The notes beneath the pieces are model-generated. The model saw only the letters and a program-made list of their open reading frames with translations. It did no database searches and was not told where the DNA came from. A program made the position numbers and the translations under genes. A stretch of DNA of 64,000 nt from Marinobacter iranensis (GTDB lineage Bacteria; Pseudomonadota; Gammaproteobacteria; Pseudomonadales; Oleiphilaceae). Shown piece after piece: positions 1 through 9,331 of this stretch (positions are counted from its first letter, which is position 1; every line of letters starts with the position of its first letter). Location: positions 62,001-126,000 of the forward strand of contig NZ_JANCMW010000004.1 in the NCBI RefSeq assembly GCF_029207565.1, in the 5' to 3' direction.

Positions 1-1
1 C

Positions 2-430
2 CTGTTCGCTTTTACGGGCCTGGCGTTGCGAGCCGGTGGCCGCTACTGGCGCACACCCTGGTTCCTTCAGGGGTTGCGCTTGATGAGCCTGACGCCCTTC
101 GTGGCGGTACTGGCCGGATGGTTCGTGACGGAAATCGGCCGCGCGCCCTGGCTGGTGTACGGGCTGATGAGCCATAGTGAGGCTGTCACCCCTTCGTTGA
201 CTGGCGGTATGGCGCTGTTTTCACTGATTGGTTACATCGTGGTCTATTCTTTGGTGTTCAGTGCGGGCGTTTATTACCTGATGCGTGTCCTCTATGTGGG
301 CATTGAGGACAACGAATTCGAGGAGGAGAATGAGGCCGACAGGCCGAAACGCCCCTTCTCTGCCAGCCATGTACCGTTTGAGATCGATGACAACGGTAGC
401 CACAAGCCACTGAACCAGGGAGGCCACTGA
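2..430 (+). CDS. cydA: Cytochrome bd-type quinol oxidase subunit I, C-terminal part (5' end outside window)
   Basis: This is the last ~142 residues of the haem-carrying subunit of a cytochrome bd/CIO-type terminal oxidase, an inner-membrane enzyme that oxidises quinol and reduces O2 to water. The frame is open from the left edge, so the gene begins upstream. The segment TEIGRAPWLVYG matches the conserved bd motif usually written GRQPW, here with Ala in place of Gln. Two hydrophobic helices follow (about nt 89-140 and 210-290), then a charged cytoplasmic tail. cydB starts 2 bp after the stop and cydD, cydC follow, so this is one cyd operon. The family call is secure; the split between CydA and cyanide-insensitive CioA cannot be decided from the C-terminus alone. 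Confidence 0.92.
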   Translation: MFAFTGLALRAGGRYWRTPWFLQGLRLMSLTPFVAVLAGWFVTEIGRAPWLVYGLMSHSEAVTPSLTGGMALFSLIGYIVVYSLVFSAGVYYLMRVLYVGIEDNEFEEENEADRPKRPFSASHVPFEIDDNGSHKPLNQGGH

Positions 431-432
431 TT

Positions 433-1434
433 ATGGAACAGTTCGATCTGGCCCTTATCTGGGCATTTATTATCGGTTTCGGCATCATTATGTATGTGCT
501 GATGGACGGTTTTGACCTGGGCATTGGCATTCTCTTCCCCTTCGCGCCAAAAGAAGAGGACCGGGACACCATGATGAATTCCGTGGCTCCGGTCTGGGAT
601 GGCAACGAGACCTGGCTGGTGCTGGGTGGCGCTGGCCTGTTGGCCGCGTTCCCCCTGGTCTATTCCACCATCCTGCCAGCACTGTACATTGGCGTGTTCC
701 TGTTGCTGGCTGGCCTGATCTTTCGTGGGGTGGCGTTTGAGTTCCGCTTCAAGGCCAATACCTCTCGTTACCTCTGGAACTGGGCCTTCGCCGGTGGTTC
801 AACGGTGGCGTCCTTTGCGCAGGGCGCTGTGGTCGGGGCCTATATCCAGGGCTTCGAGATTACCAACCGGGTATACACCGGCGGTGCGCTGGACTGGCTG
901 ACGCCATTCACGGTTCTGACCGGCTTCGGGCTAATGGCAGGGTACGCCCTGCTGGGCTCTACCTGGCTGATTATGAAAACCGAGGGGCGCCTGCAGGAGT
1001 GGGCCTACAGGATCACCATTCCACTGTTGCTGGGCGTGCTGGGCGTGTTCGCACTGATCAGTATCTGGACACCGTTTGTGGACGAGATGGTGAAGGACCG
1101 CTGGTTCTCCAATATCACCATTATCTGGATACTGCCGGTACTCGCCCTGCTCTGCGCGTTCCAGGTGTATCGCTCCGTGCGCAACCGGTTTGAGGGCATG
1201 CCCTTCGTGGCCACCGTGGGGTTGTTTATTTTCACTTACCTGGGGTTGATTGTCAGTCGCTGGCCCTATGTGGTGCCGCCGGAGTATACGCTGTGGGATG
1301 CCTCTTCCGCCTACGGTTCCCAGCTGTTCCTGCTGCTCGGGCTGCTGTTTGTGATTCCCATAGTGCTGGCCTATACCGCCTGGACCTATTGGGTGTTCCG
1401 CGGCAAGGTGCGCGCTGGGGAGGGCTACCACTAG
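433..1434 (+). CDS. cydB: Cytochrome bd-type quinol oxidase subunit II
   Basis: 333 residues, the usual length for CydB/CioB. This is the integral-membrane partner of CydA. The N-terminus contains the hallmark MDGFDLGIGILFPF, and GNETWLVLGG follows near residue 56; both are conserved in the family. Hydrophobic helices run through the whole chain (about eight). The overall look is closer to the CioB/AppB branch than to E. coli CydB. The stop codon at 1432-1434 abuts the GTG of cydD with no gap, which implies translational coupling. No small CydX-like ORF lies between cydB and cydD. Confidence 0.95.
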   Translation: MEQFDLALIWAFIIGFGIIMYVLMDGFDLGIGILFPFAPKEEDRDTMMNSVAPVWDGNETWLVLGGAGLLAAFPLVYSTILPALYIGVFLLLAGLIFRGVAFEFRFKANTSRYLWNWAFAGGSTVASFAQGAVVGAYIQGFEITNRVYTGGALDWLTPFTVLTGFGLMAGYALLGSTWLIMKTEGRLQEWAYRITIPLLLGVLGVFALISIWTPFVDEMVKDRWFSNITIIWILPVLALLCAFQVYRSVRNRFEGMPFVATVGLFIFTYLGLIVSRWPYVVPPEYTLWDASSAYGSQLFLLLGLLFVIPIVLAYTAWTYWVFRGKVRAGEGYH

Positions 1435-3105
1435 GTGGTTGAGCAGGCCGTGGCAAGGCGTTGGTTGGGCGGGCTATCCGCCCACAGCCGGCCGCTGATC
1501 CTGGCGACGGTATCGGCGGGTGTCGTGGTGGGCATTGCCACCATTGTACAGATGGCACTGCTGGCAGGGATTGTCCATCAGGGCATCGTTGAGAAGGTAC
1601 CAGTTGATGAACTTTCCCTGCTGTTCACCGGTGCCATCGCCGCCATCCTGATCAGGGGTGTTGCCCAGGGGCTTCAGGCCCGTTATGCGGCACGCTGCAG
1701 CCGCACAGTACGCAGCGAGGTAAGGCATCAGATCAACCGTTGCTGGCAGGCCAGTGGGCCTGTTGCCATTGGCCAGACCTCCGCCGGCACCCTGGCCAGG
1801 GAATGGCTGGATCACACCGATGCCCTGCACGGCTATTTCGCCCGTTTCCTGCCCCAGATGATGCTTGCGGTGATTGTACCAATGATCATCCTGGTGGTGG
1901 TGTTCTCACTGGACTGGCTGGCCGGTGTGTTCCTGTTGCTGTCCGCCCCCCTCATCCCGCTGTTCATGGCATTGGTGGGGATGGGTGCGGAAAAGCTGAA
2001 CCAGCAGCACTTCCAGACCATTGGCCGGCTTTCGGGGCAGTTCCTGGACAAGGTGCGAGGGCTCACCACTCTGCAGTTGTTCGGGCAGACAGCACCGGCG
2101 GCGGAGACTCTGCGCAAACGGTCGGACGATTACCGCCGCATTACCATGAAAACCCTGAAGATCGCCTTCCTGTCGTCGGCGGTGCTTGAGTTCTTCTCCT
2201 CGGTGGCCATTGCCGTTGTGGCGATTTACATCGGCTTCGGGCTATTGGGATACATCAGCTTCGGGCCAGCCGGGGAGCTTACCCTGTTTTCGGGGCTGCT
2301 GATCCTGTTGCTGGCGCCGGAGTTTTTCCAACCCCTGCGGCTGCTGTCCCAGCACTATCATGATCGTGCCGCGGCCATGGGCGCCAGCGCGGAGATTGTG
2401 GACCGACTGCAGAATGGTGATCCGGCAGGGGAGCCCGCAGAACCGGCGCACCAGCCGGAATCGCCGGACATCATCGCCATTCGCGACGTATCCCTGGCCT
2501 ATGATATCGCACGACCGATTCTGGACCGGGTATCGCTGGTGATTAACCAAGGCGACGTCATCGCGCTCACTGGCCCTTCCGGTGGTGGCAAGTCATCCCT
2601 GCTCTACCTGTTGGCGGGCTTTATGCAGCCGGACCACGGCCACATTTTGGTGTTCGGTGACCGGCCTGGAGAACAGACCTTTGGGTGGCTGGGGCAGTCG
2701 CCTTTCCTGGTGCACGGCACCTGGGCTGACAATCTCCGCCTTACCACTCCGGGCGCCACCGACATCGCCATTGAAACGGCACTGCATCATGTTGGCCTTG
2801 AAGGCCTGCTCAGTAGTCGAAAGCGGGGCATCTACAGTGCCATTACCGAGGATGGCCAGGGTTTGTCCGGCGGGCAGGCGCGGCGGCTGAGCCTGGCACG
2901 GGTATTCGTTGCCAATTACGACCTGATACTGCTGGATGAACCCACGGCCGGGTTGGACAGCGACAGTGAGATCTACGTGCTGGAAGCGCTCCACAAACTG
3001 GCCCAGGCCGGTAAAACCCTGGTTTTTGCCACCCATCACCAGGCCTTGCTGACGCTGGCAAACCGCACACTGCTGGTGACAGAGGGAGGTGTTCGGGATG
3101 CATGA
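1435..3105 (+). CDS. cydD: Thiol reductant ABC exporter subunit CydD
   Basis: 556-residue half-transporter with an N-terminal transmembrane domain (about residues 1-310, six helices) and a C-terminal ATPase. It shows a Walker A motif GPSGGGKSS (from residue 380), an ABC signature LSGGQ (from 477) and a Walker B LILLDEP (about 497-503). CydDC exports glutathione and cysteine to the periplasm and is needed to assemble cytochrome bd and c haemoproteins. The start is GTG directly after the cydB stop. The 3' end overlaps cydC by 8 bp. The cydABDC order supports dedicated maturation of the adjacent oxidase. Confidence 0.93.
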   Translation: MVEQAVARRWLGGLSAHSRPLILATVSAGVVVGIATIVQMALLAGIVHQGIVEKVPVDELSLLFTGAIAAILIRGVAQGLQARYAARCSRTVRSEVRHQINRCWQASGPVAIGQTSAGTLAREWLDHTDALHGYFARFLPQMMLAVIVPMIILVVVFSLDWLAGVFLLLSAPLIPLFMALVGMGAEKLNQQHFQTIGRLSGQFLDKVRGLTTLQLFGQTAPAAETLRKRSDDYRRITMKTLKIAFLSSAVLEFFSSVAIAVVAIYIGFGLLGYISFGPAGELTLFSGLLILLLAPEFFQPLRLLSQHYHDRAAAMGASAEIVDRLQNGDPAGEPAEPAHQPESPDIIAIRDVSLAYDIARPILDRVSLVINQGDVIALTGPSGGGKSSLLYLLAGFMQPDHGHILVFGDRPGEQTFGWLGQSPFLVHGTWADNLRLTTPGATDIAIETALHHVGLEGLLSSRKRGIYSAITEDGQGLSGGQARRLSLARVFVANYDLILLDEPTAGLDSDSEIYVLEALHKLAQAGKTLVFATHHQALLTLANRTLLVTEGGVRDA

Positions 3106-4714
3106 GCTCACGCCCTGGCTGGCCCTGATTTTCCGCCGCCCCGGCCGCCTGGTGATCGGCGGCGCGCTGATACTGGCGACCCTGCTTGCGGGCATGGGCC
3201 TGCTGGCGTTGTCCGGCTGGTTTATCACCGCTACGGCACTTACGGGCATTCTGCTGGCAGCCGGCGTGCAGGCATCGCTCAACCTGTATGTTCCTGGCGG
3301 AGGGATTCGTTTCTTTGCCGTGGCGCGTACGGTCGCCCGCTACGCTGAGCGGGTTTACAACCACGATACCGTGCTGCGCCTGCTCACCGATATCCGCGTC
3401 ACGCTGTTCAAGCAGTTGTCCGTCGCAGGTCGGAAACGCAGAACACAGTTGCGGGGGCCCCAATGGTTGTCCAGGCTGACCAGTGATGTGGACGCCCTTG
3501 ACACCCTGTACCTTCGACTGATCGCACCGACGGCCCTTGCAGCACTGGTAACCGCCATGCTGCTTGTGGCCGCTTGGGTGGTGTATCAGGTCGAGCTGGC
3601 TATTGGCCTGGCGTTGGTGCTGATTCCTGCCTTTTTGGTCGCTACGGTTGCGGTCTACCTGCGTACCCGCTACCTGGTTTACCAGCAGACCGATGCCCGC
3701 GAACGGGTACGCACCGATGTGATTGAACACATTGAGGGCTTTGGAGAACTTACGGCAGCGGGCCGCACCGGCAAGCACGCCGCCCTCTGCCTGCGCCAGG
3801 CGGGCCAGATTAACCGCAACGAGGCCCGCGCCGACACCCGCACCGGATGGAACCTGGGGCTATCGCAGGTGATGGTAAACCTGGCGGTGGTGCTTGCTTT
3901 GTGGGTGGGGCTTGCACTGTTCCAGGGTGGTGCAATCTCGGGGCCGATGGTTGTATTGCTTCCCATCGCGCTTCTGGGGCTCCAGGAAATCTATTCGATG
4001 CTCCCGGATGCCTTTGCGCGGCTGGGGGGAACCCTGGCGTCGGCGGCCCGGTTGAACCAGGACTGTACTGCACCCGCTCAGGACCAGCGCACTGACTGCA
4101 AGGCCCCGGTGGACAGAGACCATGCCCTGGAGCTTGATCAGGTCACCATCCGGTTCGGTGACCATGCACCCGTGCTCAGTCATTTTGATTTCGCGGTTCA
4201 GAAAGGCCAATGGGTTGGAATCATTGGCAGCTCTGGCGCCGGCAAGTCGTCACTCGCCGAGGTGATGGCAGGGTTGGAGCAACCGGCGTCCGGTACCGTT
4301 CGCCATATACCGGCTGCCTACCTGACCCAGAAGACCGTTCTGTTCGACGATACCCTGAAAGCCAACCTGCTGATTGGCCAGCCAGACGCCTCCGATGCCG
4401 AGCTATGGCGAGTGCTGGAACTGGTGGCGATGTCAGACCGGTTTGTTCACGAACCCGCGCAGCTCAATACCTGGCTGGGTTCCATGGGCAGCCAGTTATC
4501 CGGAGGCGAGGCCCGGCGCATTGCACTGGCGCGAGTGCTGCTGAACGAGGCGCCTCTGCTGATTCTGGATGAGCCTTTTACCGGTGTGGATACCCACACC
4601 AGGGCCAGTATTGCGACGGGAATGAAACAGTGGCTGGAGGGCAGAACCGTCATTTCTCTGGGGCACGCGCCGGAGGCCTTGCCTGCCTCCGACCGTACCA
4701 TCCGGCTCAGTTGA
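3098..4714 (+). CDS. cydC: Thiol reductant ABC exporter subunit CydC
   Basis: 538-residue partner of CydD, with a membrane domain (about 1-300) followed by an ATPase domain. Walker A GSSGAGKSS starts at residue 377, the signature LSGGE at 467, and Walker B LLILDEP follows about 20 residues later. I chose the ATG at 3098 because a GGAGGT box lies about 7 bp upstream; an in-frame GTG at 3089 is possible but has poorer spacing. The gene overlaps the end of cydD. It ends 6 bp from a convergent gene on the other strand, with no obvious terminator between them. Confidence 0.93.
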   Translation: MHELTPWLALIFRRPGRLVIGGALILATLLAGMGLLALSGWFITATALTGILLAAGVQASLNLYVPGGGIRFFAVARTVARYAERVYNHDTVLRLLTDIRVTLFKQLSVAGRKRRTQLRGPQWLSRLTSDVDALDTLYLRLIAPTALAALVTAMLLVAAWVVYQVELAIGLALVLIPAFLVATVAVYLRTRYLVYQQTDARERVRTDVIEHIEGFGELTAAGRTGKHAALCLRQAGQINRNEARADTRTGWNLGLSQVMVNLAVVLALWVGLALFQGGAISGPMVVLLPIALLGLQEIYSMLPDAFARLGGTLASAARLNQDCTAPAQDQRTDCKAPVDRDHALELDQVTIRFGDHAPVLSHFDFAVQKGQWVGIIGSSGAGKSSLAEVMAGLEQPASGTVRHIPAAYLTQKTVLFDDTLKANLLIGQPDASDAELWRVLELVAMSDRFVHEPAQLNTWLGSMGSQLSGGEARRIALARVLLNEAPLLILDEPFTGVDTHTRASIATGMKQWLEGRTVISLGHAPEALPASDRTIRLS

Positions 4715-4720
4715 AGAGCC

Positions 4721-5962
4721 TCAACTGGTTTCCAGCACCTCAAAGGTCAGGCCCGCCTTTGCGGTAAGGCGCTCAAAGAGCTTGCCATTGAGAAGTGACG
4801 AGGGCGTCCAGAAGCCACCCTGCTTGTCGCCATCCACGTCGAACGCCAGGCTCACTCCGGCCTCGCCCAGCATTTTTCCGGTGGAACCGTAACCCGGGTC
4901 GCGGTCACCGGTTACCTTGGTCTTGATGGTTTTGCCATCGGCGGTCTTACCCACGAAACGCAGATCGTAGAAGCCGTTTTTCTGGGCTTCGGGGCTTGGT
5001 CCCTCGCCCGGCTTGGGCACGAACTTCTCGACCACCCAGCGGGTCGGCCTGAAGGCCGACGCGGTAAAGAAACCACCGAGGGCCCCGGTAATACCGTAGG
5101 CCGCAAGACGACCCTTGGTGCCGCGACCGGTCATCATGGCCTCGTCGTAGGTGAACTCCTTACCATAGCGAGCGTTCTGCAGCGCGTTGGAGCGATGCAC
5201 AACCCGGGTGTTGATAGCCCCCATCACGAAAGGCGCCAGCCAGACCCCGAAATCCCTGTCGAACTCAGCGCCTTTCAGGCTGGGCTGACGGGTTTTGGAG
5301 CGATGCTCAGGCGGGCAGATGGAGAACGGGTTCGCCAGCTCCTTGCGCAACTTCGGGTCGGCGGCGGCTTCCTTCGCCACGTTCATCATGCTGGCGACGG
5401 TGCCACCGGAAAACTCCCCTTTGGCGACCTTCACTCTCATGCGCACGTCCTGGCAGGGAGTGCCAAAGGTTTCCTCGGCCTTCTCCTGCAGGAACCAGAC
5501 ACCCATGTCTGACGGGATGGAGTCGAAGCCACAGCAATGGACGATGCGGGCTCCGGTTTCCTTGGCTTTGTCCTCGTAGGTTTCCACCATCTTGCGAATC
5601 CACTGTACTTCACCGGTCAGGTCGCAATAATCGGTTCCGGTTTCAGCGCAGGTTTTCACCAGCGGTTCGCCATAGAGCGCATAGGGGCCGACGGTGGAGA
5701 TCACTACACGGGTCTGGTCGCACATGGCTTTGAGGGCGCTCTCGTCGCCGGCATCCGCGACAATCACCGGCAACTCCCCTACGCCTTTGCCAAGATCCTG
5801 CTTCAGGGTATTCAGTTTGCTCTCAGAGCGCCCGGCGATGGCCCAGCGAACGTCCTGGCCGACGCCATAGGTTTCCAGCAGATAACCGGTGAGAATCTGC
5901 CCCACGAAACTGGTGGCACCAAATACCACGATATCGTAAGCGGTGTCCGTTTTTGTGCTCAT
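4721..5962 (-). CDS. Saccharopine dehydrogenase-like / trans-acting enoyl reductase family oxidoreductase
   Basis: 413 residues. The N-terminus carries a Rossmann fold with VVFGATSFVGQ (residues 12-22), the saccharopine dehydrogenase NAD(P)-binding signature. A second conserved stretch, HCCGFDSIPSDMGVWF, is typical of the trans-acting enoyl reductase/YNR-type branch that includes lipid enzymes. True saccharopine dehydrogenases of lysine metabolism are a separate branch. The substrate cannot be named; a lipid-related reduction is likely from family knowledge. It stands alone on the minus strand, convergent with cydC, and 27 bp from a small membrane protein gene upstream. Confidence 0.8.
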   Translation of the reverse strand: MSTKTDTAYDIVVFGATSFVGQILTGYLLETYGVGQDVRWAIAGRSESKLNTLKQDLGKGVGELPVIVADAGDESALKAMCDQTRVVISTVGPYALYGEPLVKTCAETGTDYCDLTGEVQWIRKMVETYEDKAKETGARIVHCCGFDSIPSDMGVWFLQEKAEETFGTPCQDVRMRVKVAKGEFSGGTVASMMNVAKEAAADPKLRKELANPFSICPPEHRSKTRQPSLKGAEFDRDFGVWLAPFVMGAINTRVVHRSNALQNARYGKEFTYDEAMMTGRGTKGRLAAYGITGALGGFFTASAFRPTRWVVEKFVPKPGEGPSPEAQKNGFYDLRFVGKTADGKTIKTKVTGDRDPGYGSTGKMLGEAGVSLAFDVDGDKQGGFWTPSSLLNGKLFERLTAKAGLTFEVLETS

Positions 5963-5989
5963 TCGTTGTCCTTAATCCGTCAGGATCGG

Positions 5990-6415
5990 TTATGAATTGG
6001 CAGAAGCCGACCGTGAGGCCTTTGCGCCCATCAATACCAGGAAAAGCGCAACACCCAGGCCCCAGAAGCCATTGAGAATCAACCCGCCGACCCAGGTCTG
6101 GGCAGTAACGGCAAGGCCTTTGAGCGGGAAGACCACAAGCATGGCAACGGCTGTCGGCCCGATGGCGCCTACTATTACATTACCCAGCCAGAACTTAAAG
6201 CCGGCGAGGCGGCCAAGAATAGCCCAGAGCACCATCCCCCAGAGGCCGCCAAAAAAGGCCAGGGAAAAAACAGCGGGGACACCGAGCGGCGGTACCGGGT
6301 TCATATTAAAGGGTGCTGCTGGCACCATGCCTGCGAAGTAGAACAGTGCAAACAGGCCCTGATGGAAAATCAGGGTCGCCAGCAAACCACTGACAAACGC
6401 TTTTAACCAGATCAT
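5990..6415 (-). CDS. Small integral membrane protein of unknown function
   Basis: 141 residues, mostly hydrophobic, with about four membrane helices and a short polar tail (KASRSASANS). I placed the start at the ATG 6413-6415 (MIWLKAFVSG) because an AAGGAT box precedes it; a longer frame extends to 6499 without hydrophobic or family support. It lies upstream of the saccharopine-dehydrogenase-like gene on the same strand, so the two may be co-transcribed. I do not recognise a family function. Confidence 0.6.
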   Translation of the reverse strand: MIWLKAFVSGLLATLIFHQGLFALFYFAGMVPAAPFNMNPVPPLGVPAVFSLAFFGGLWGMVLWAILGRLAGFKFWLGNVIVGAIGPTAVAMLVVFPLKGLAVTAQTWVGGLILNGFWGLGVALFLVLMGAKASRSASANS

Positions 6416-6540
6416 GTCATTATCCTTGCAGTTGTTTCCCTGAAGATTGCAAAAAAGCGTCGCATCGGCCAATCGAATCGTCGTACCGATACTGCACACT
6501 CTTTCAGACTGAATGAACCCGAATCCCGGAGGTTAACCCA

Positions 6541-6870
6541 TTGAACACCCTGCTTCTGGTACTGAGCCTCATACTCGCTATCCTGAGTGCCTGGCTGTTC
6601 TGGCAGGTGCGCTTACAGAAACAGGCCATTGGCAAGGCGATGGCAGAGAGCTATGACCCTGATAATACACGGGAACCGGAAATAATACTTACGCTGCGGG
6701 TGCGGGATCCGATCGCCCTGGCCAAGCGGGAGTCGAAATCGGCCCGCATGCTGGCTGATCGGCTGCCCGTTATGGTGAAACGGCTGGTTTACCAGGAAGT
6801 GATGAAAGAACTGGAGATGGAATTGGCAGAGAGGGAAATCGACGTGGACATGAATCTGGAGTACCGCTAG
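6541..6870 (+). CDS. Hypothetical protein with one N-terminal membrane anchor
   Basis: 109 residues starting with TTG; a GGAGG box about 9 bp upstream supports that start. Residues 3-23 form a hydrophobic helix. The remainder is charged and probably helical, with a segment rich in Glu and Arg at the C-terminus. It is followed 8 bp later by another small anchored protein in the same direction, so they probably form a two-gene unit. No family is recognised. Confidence 0.6.
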   Translation: MNTLLLVLSLILAILSAWLFWQVRLQKQAIGKAMAESYDPDNTREPEIILTLRVRDPIALAKRESKSARMLADRLPVMVKRLVYQEVMKELEMELAEREIDVDMNLEYR

Positions 6871-6878
6871 GAGACGTT

Positions 6879-7343
6879 ATGGACGCCATGACACTGCTCA
6901 GTTCCGCCGCCATTCTCACCACCGGGGGCTTGCTGGCCGTTGCGTTACGCGACCACAGGCGCAATACCCATCAACTCCGCATTCTCACGGCGCAGCAGAT
7001 TTCGGCGAACAGCCACCTGCAGAAAAGCCGTATGGACTTGATGGAAACCCGCAACCGTGCCCGGCTACTGGAAGAGACGGTCAAGAACGGTACCAGCGCG
7101 GTTGAGAAAGTGCACAAGGCCATAACCACCACAACCTTCAGTCTGATCGACCGCTTTTCCACCAACGAGGAGTTCCGGGAAAATGCCCGCCGGGCCCGGG
7201 AAACCCACGACCAGACCAGCAACCAGATCTACCGTTCTGTTCACACTACCAACAAGGCACTGCACATCCTGGCCGATACCCTGTTTTTCGGTAAAAAGGA
7301 AAAGCATCTGACGGCGCGGAAAAAGCCGAAAGACAGACATTAA
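6879..7343 (+). CDS. Hypothetical membrane-anchored coiled-coil protein
   Basis: 154 residues: a hydrophobic segment at about 5-24, then a long polar helical region (about 30-110) with heptad-like spacing suggesting coiled coil, then a basic tail (KKEKHLTARKKPKDRH). It is preceded by AGGAGA and closely follows the previous small gene. A strong hairpin terminator lies immediately after the stop. I do not recognise a function. Confidence 0.6.
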   Translation: MDAMTLLSSAAILTTGGLLAVALRDHRRNTHQLRILTAQQISANSHLQKSRMDLMETRNRARLLEETVKNGTSAVEKVHKAITTTTFSLIDRFSTNEEFRENARRARETHDQTSNQIYRSVHTTNKALHILADTLFFGKKEKHLTARKKPKDRH

Positions 7344-7368
7344 AAAAGGCACCATTAGGTGCCTTTTT
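7343..7368. terminator. Bidirectional rho-independent terminator
   Basis: AAAAAGGCACC, a 4-nt ATTA loop, then GGTGCCTTTTT: an 11-bp perfect stem whose A and T runs serve both strands. It sits between the convergent small-protein unit (plus) and etfA (minus). Confidence 0.9.
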
Positions 7369-7384
7369 ACGGAAAGTCAGAAAG

Positions 7385-8326
7385 TTACAGAACTTTCTTC
7401 AACTCTTCCTCAAGCTGCGGAACCGCTTCAAACAGGTCCGCAACCAGGCCGTAATCGGCCACCTGGAAGATTGGCGCTTCCTCATCCTTGTTGATCGCAA
7501 CGATCACCTTGGAGTCAGACATACCGGCCAGGTGCTGGATGGCACCGGAGATGCCAACAGCGATGTACAGTTGCGGTGCAACGATCTTACCGGTTTGGCC
7601 AACCTGCATGTCGTTGGGCACGAAGCCGGCATCGACAGCGGCACGGGAGGCACCCACAGCGGCACCCAGCAGATCAGCCACCTGCTCCAGCATCTTGAAG
7701 TTGTCGCCGTTCTGCATGCCGCGACCACCGGAAACCACGATACCCGCGCTTCCCAGGTCCGGACGGTCAGACTTGGCCAGCTCTTCGTTCACGAAGGCGG
7801 ACAGGCCAGCGTCCTTGACCACGTCCAACTGCTCAACCGCAGCGGAGCCGCCTTCACCGGCAACCGGATCAAAGGCCGTCGGGCGAACCGTGATGACCTT
7901 GATGCTGTCGGTGGATTTCACCGTGGCAATGGCGTTACCGGCGTAGATCGGGCGAACGAAGGTGTCTTCGGACTCCACACGCATGATGTCGGATACCTGG
8001 GCAACGTCCAGCAGCGCAGCAACGCGCGGCATGAAGTCTTTACCCACGGTGCCGGCGGCGGCCAGGATATGGCTATAGCTCTTACCTACCTCGGCAACCA
8101 GCTCACCCAGGTTCTCACCCAGGAAGTGGCCATATACGGCGTTGTCGGCAACCAGTACCTTGTTCACACCTTCGGCCTTCGCCGCTGCTTCGCCTACAGC
8201 GCCGCAGTTCTCGCCGGCAACCAGTACGTCGATGTCGCCACCGATGGCCTTGGCAGCGGCCACAACGTTCAGGGTGGCCTGCTTCAGCTCGCTGTTGTCA
8301 TGTTCAGCAATTACAAGGATGCTCAT
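7385..8326 (-). CDS. etfA: Electron transfer flavoprotein alpha subunit
   Basis: 313 residues, the normal EtfA size. The C-terminal FAD-binding region is clear: [20 protein letters not shown] followed by the A-I-N-K-D signature around residue 275. EtfA with EtfB accepts electrons from acyl-CoA and other flavin dehydrogenases in the cytoplasm and passes them to ETF-ubiquinone oxidoreductase. It follows etfB directly on the same strand (etfB stop adjoins the etfA start), and the ETF-QO gene is divergent just upstream, so the whole electron path from beta-oxidation to quinone is encoded together. Confidence 0.96.
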   Translation of the reverse strand: MSILVIAEHDNSELKQATLNVVAAAKAIGGDIDVLVAGENCGAVGEAAAKAEGVNKVLVADNAVYGHFLGENLGELVAEVGKSYSHILAAAGTVGKDFMPRVAALLDVAQVSDIMRVESEDTFVRPIYAGNAIATVKSTDSIKVITVRPTAFDPVAGEGGSAAVEQLDVVKDAGLSAFVNEELAKSDRPDLGSAGIVVSGGRGMQNGDNFKMLEQVADLLGAAVGASRAAVDAGFVPNDMQVGQTGKIVAPQLYIAVGISGAIQHLAGMSDSKVIVAINKDEEAPIFQVADYGLVADLFEAVPQLEEELKKVL

Positions 8327-9076
8327 TTAGATCACCTTCGCTTCGTTCTTCAGTTTGTCGACCAGCTCAGCTACATCAGCCACTTTCACGCCCGCCTGGC
8401 GAGAGGCCGGGGCCTCCACTTTCAGGGTGGAAAGGCGCGGAGCCAGCTCAACACCCAGGTCAGCCGGGGTCATGGAGTCCAACTGCTTCTTCTTGGCCTT
8501 CATGATGTTGGGCAGGGACGCGTAACGGGGCTCGTTCAGGCGAAGGTCGGTGGTCACCACCGCCGGCAGGTTCAGGGCCACGGTCATCAGGCCGCCGTCG
8601 ACTTCGCGGGTCACGTTAACCTTTTCGCCCTCAACAACCACCTCGGAAGCGAAGGTGCCCTGGCCCATGCCAGTCAGCGCAGCCAGCATCTGGCCGGTCT
8701 GGTTGTTGTCGGAATCGATAGACTGTTTGCCGAGAATGACCAGCTTGGGCTCTTCCTTCTCGACCACGCTCTTGAGCAGCTTGGCCGCTTCGAGAGACTG
8801 AACCTCTTCGTCGGTTTCGATGTGGATACCACGGTCGGCACCCAGTGCCAGGGCCGTACGGATTTGCTCCTGGCAGGCCTTCGGGCCGATGGAGACCACC
8901 ACGATTTCGCTGGCAACGCCCTTCTCCTTCAGACGAACCGCTTCTTCAACAGCGATTTCGCAGAATGGGTTCATTGCCATCTTGACGTTGGCGAGATCAA
9001 CGCCGGTGTTGTCCGGCTTGACGCGCACCTTTACGTTGTAGTCGATAACTCGTTTTACAGCGACCAGAACCTTCAT
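8327..9076 (-). CDS. etfB: Electron transfer flavoprotein beta subunit
   Basis: 249 residues, typical EtfB. The N-terminus [20 protein letters not shown] and the AMP-binding-domain sequence [18 protein letters not shown] are characteristic. It forms the heterodimer with EtfA and is first in the etfBA operon. A plausible sigma-70 promoter lies about 80-110 bp upstream (9157-9185), and palindromic operator-like sites lie farther upstream near the divergent ETF-QO gene. Confidence 0.96.
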   Translation of the reverse strand: MKVLVAVKRVIDYNVKVRVKPDNTGVDLANVKMAMNPFCEIAVEEAVRLKEKGVASEIVVVSIGPKACQEQIRTALALGADRGIHIETDEEVQSLEAAKLLKSVVEKEEPKLVILGKQSIDSDNNQTGQMLAALTGMGQGTFASEVVVEGEKVNVTREVDGGLMTVALNLPAVVTTDLRLNEPRYASLPNIMKAKKKQLDSMTPADLGVELAPRLSTLKVEAPASRQAGVKVADVAELVDKLKNEAKVI

Positions 9077-9156
9077 AGATTCCTCGTTCTTCTACGATGA
9101 GTTTACATTTGAGAACAGCACATGCTCGCGGGACCTGCTGTCTGTAAGGCGTCATA

Positions 9157-9185
9157 ATACTGCAGGCAAAGGCCCCCGGGGTCAA
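9157..9185 (-). promoter_or_regulatory. etfB: Candidate etfBA promoter
   Basis: Read on the minus strand: TTGACC, a 17-bp spacer, then CAGTAT. It lies about 80 bp upstream of the etfB start. Spacing is ideal, but the -10 is only a partial match, so this is a tentative call. Confidence 0.35.
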
Positions 9186-9274
9186 TAGTCCCTCAAGACG
9201 TCACAGCGCCGCATTCGCGGCCAATGAACACCGGTTGACTCCACCTGAGCGTGAGACGATACTAAAAAACGATT

Positions 9275-9290
9275 CAAAACACACGTTTTG
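9275..9290. promoter_or_regulatory. Operator-like palindrome 1 in the etfB / ETF-QO intergenic region
   Basis: CAAAAC-ACAC-GTTTTG, a perfect 6-bp inverted repeat with a 4-bp spacer. Its half-sites resemble the CAAAC/GTTTG arms described for the TetR-family fatty-acid regulator PsrA of Pseudomonas, which controls etf and beta-oxidation genes. It lies in the 414-bp gap (9077-9490) between divergent etfB and the ETF-QO gene. No coding sequence is seen in the gap. The regulator itself is not in the window. Confidence 0.5.
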
Positions 9291-9331
9291 GCCCAGCGCC
9301 AGCAAACAATGCCAAAGGTAAGCCCAAATTT

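Noticed and set aside
3089..3097. Earlier GTG start for cydC.
   Set aside because: The ATG at 3098 has the better spacing to GGAGGT and gives the family-typical N-terminus.
7532..9100. Long plus-strand open frame (522 codons) opposite etfA and etfB.
   Set aside because: It mirrors two well-conserved genes in high-GC DNA, has no ribosome site or family features, and its composition (His/Gln/Val-rich) is typical of an antisense shadow.
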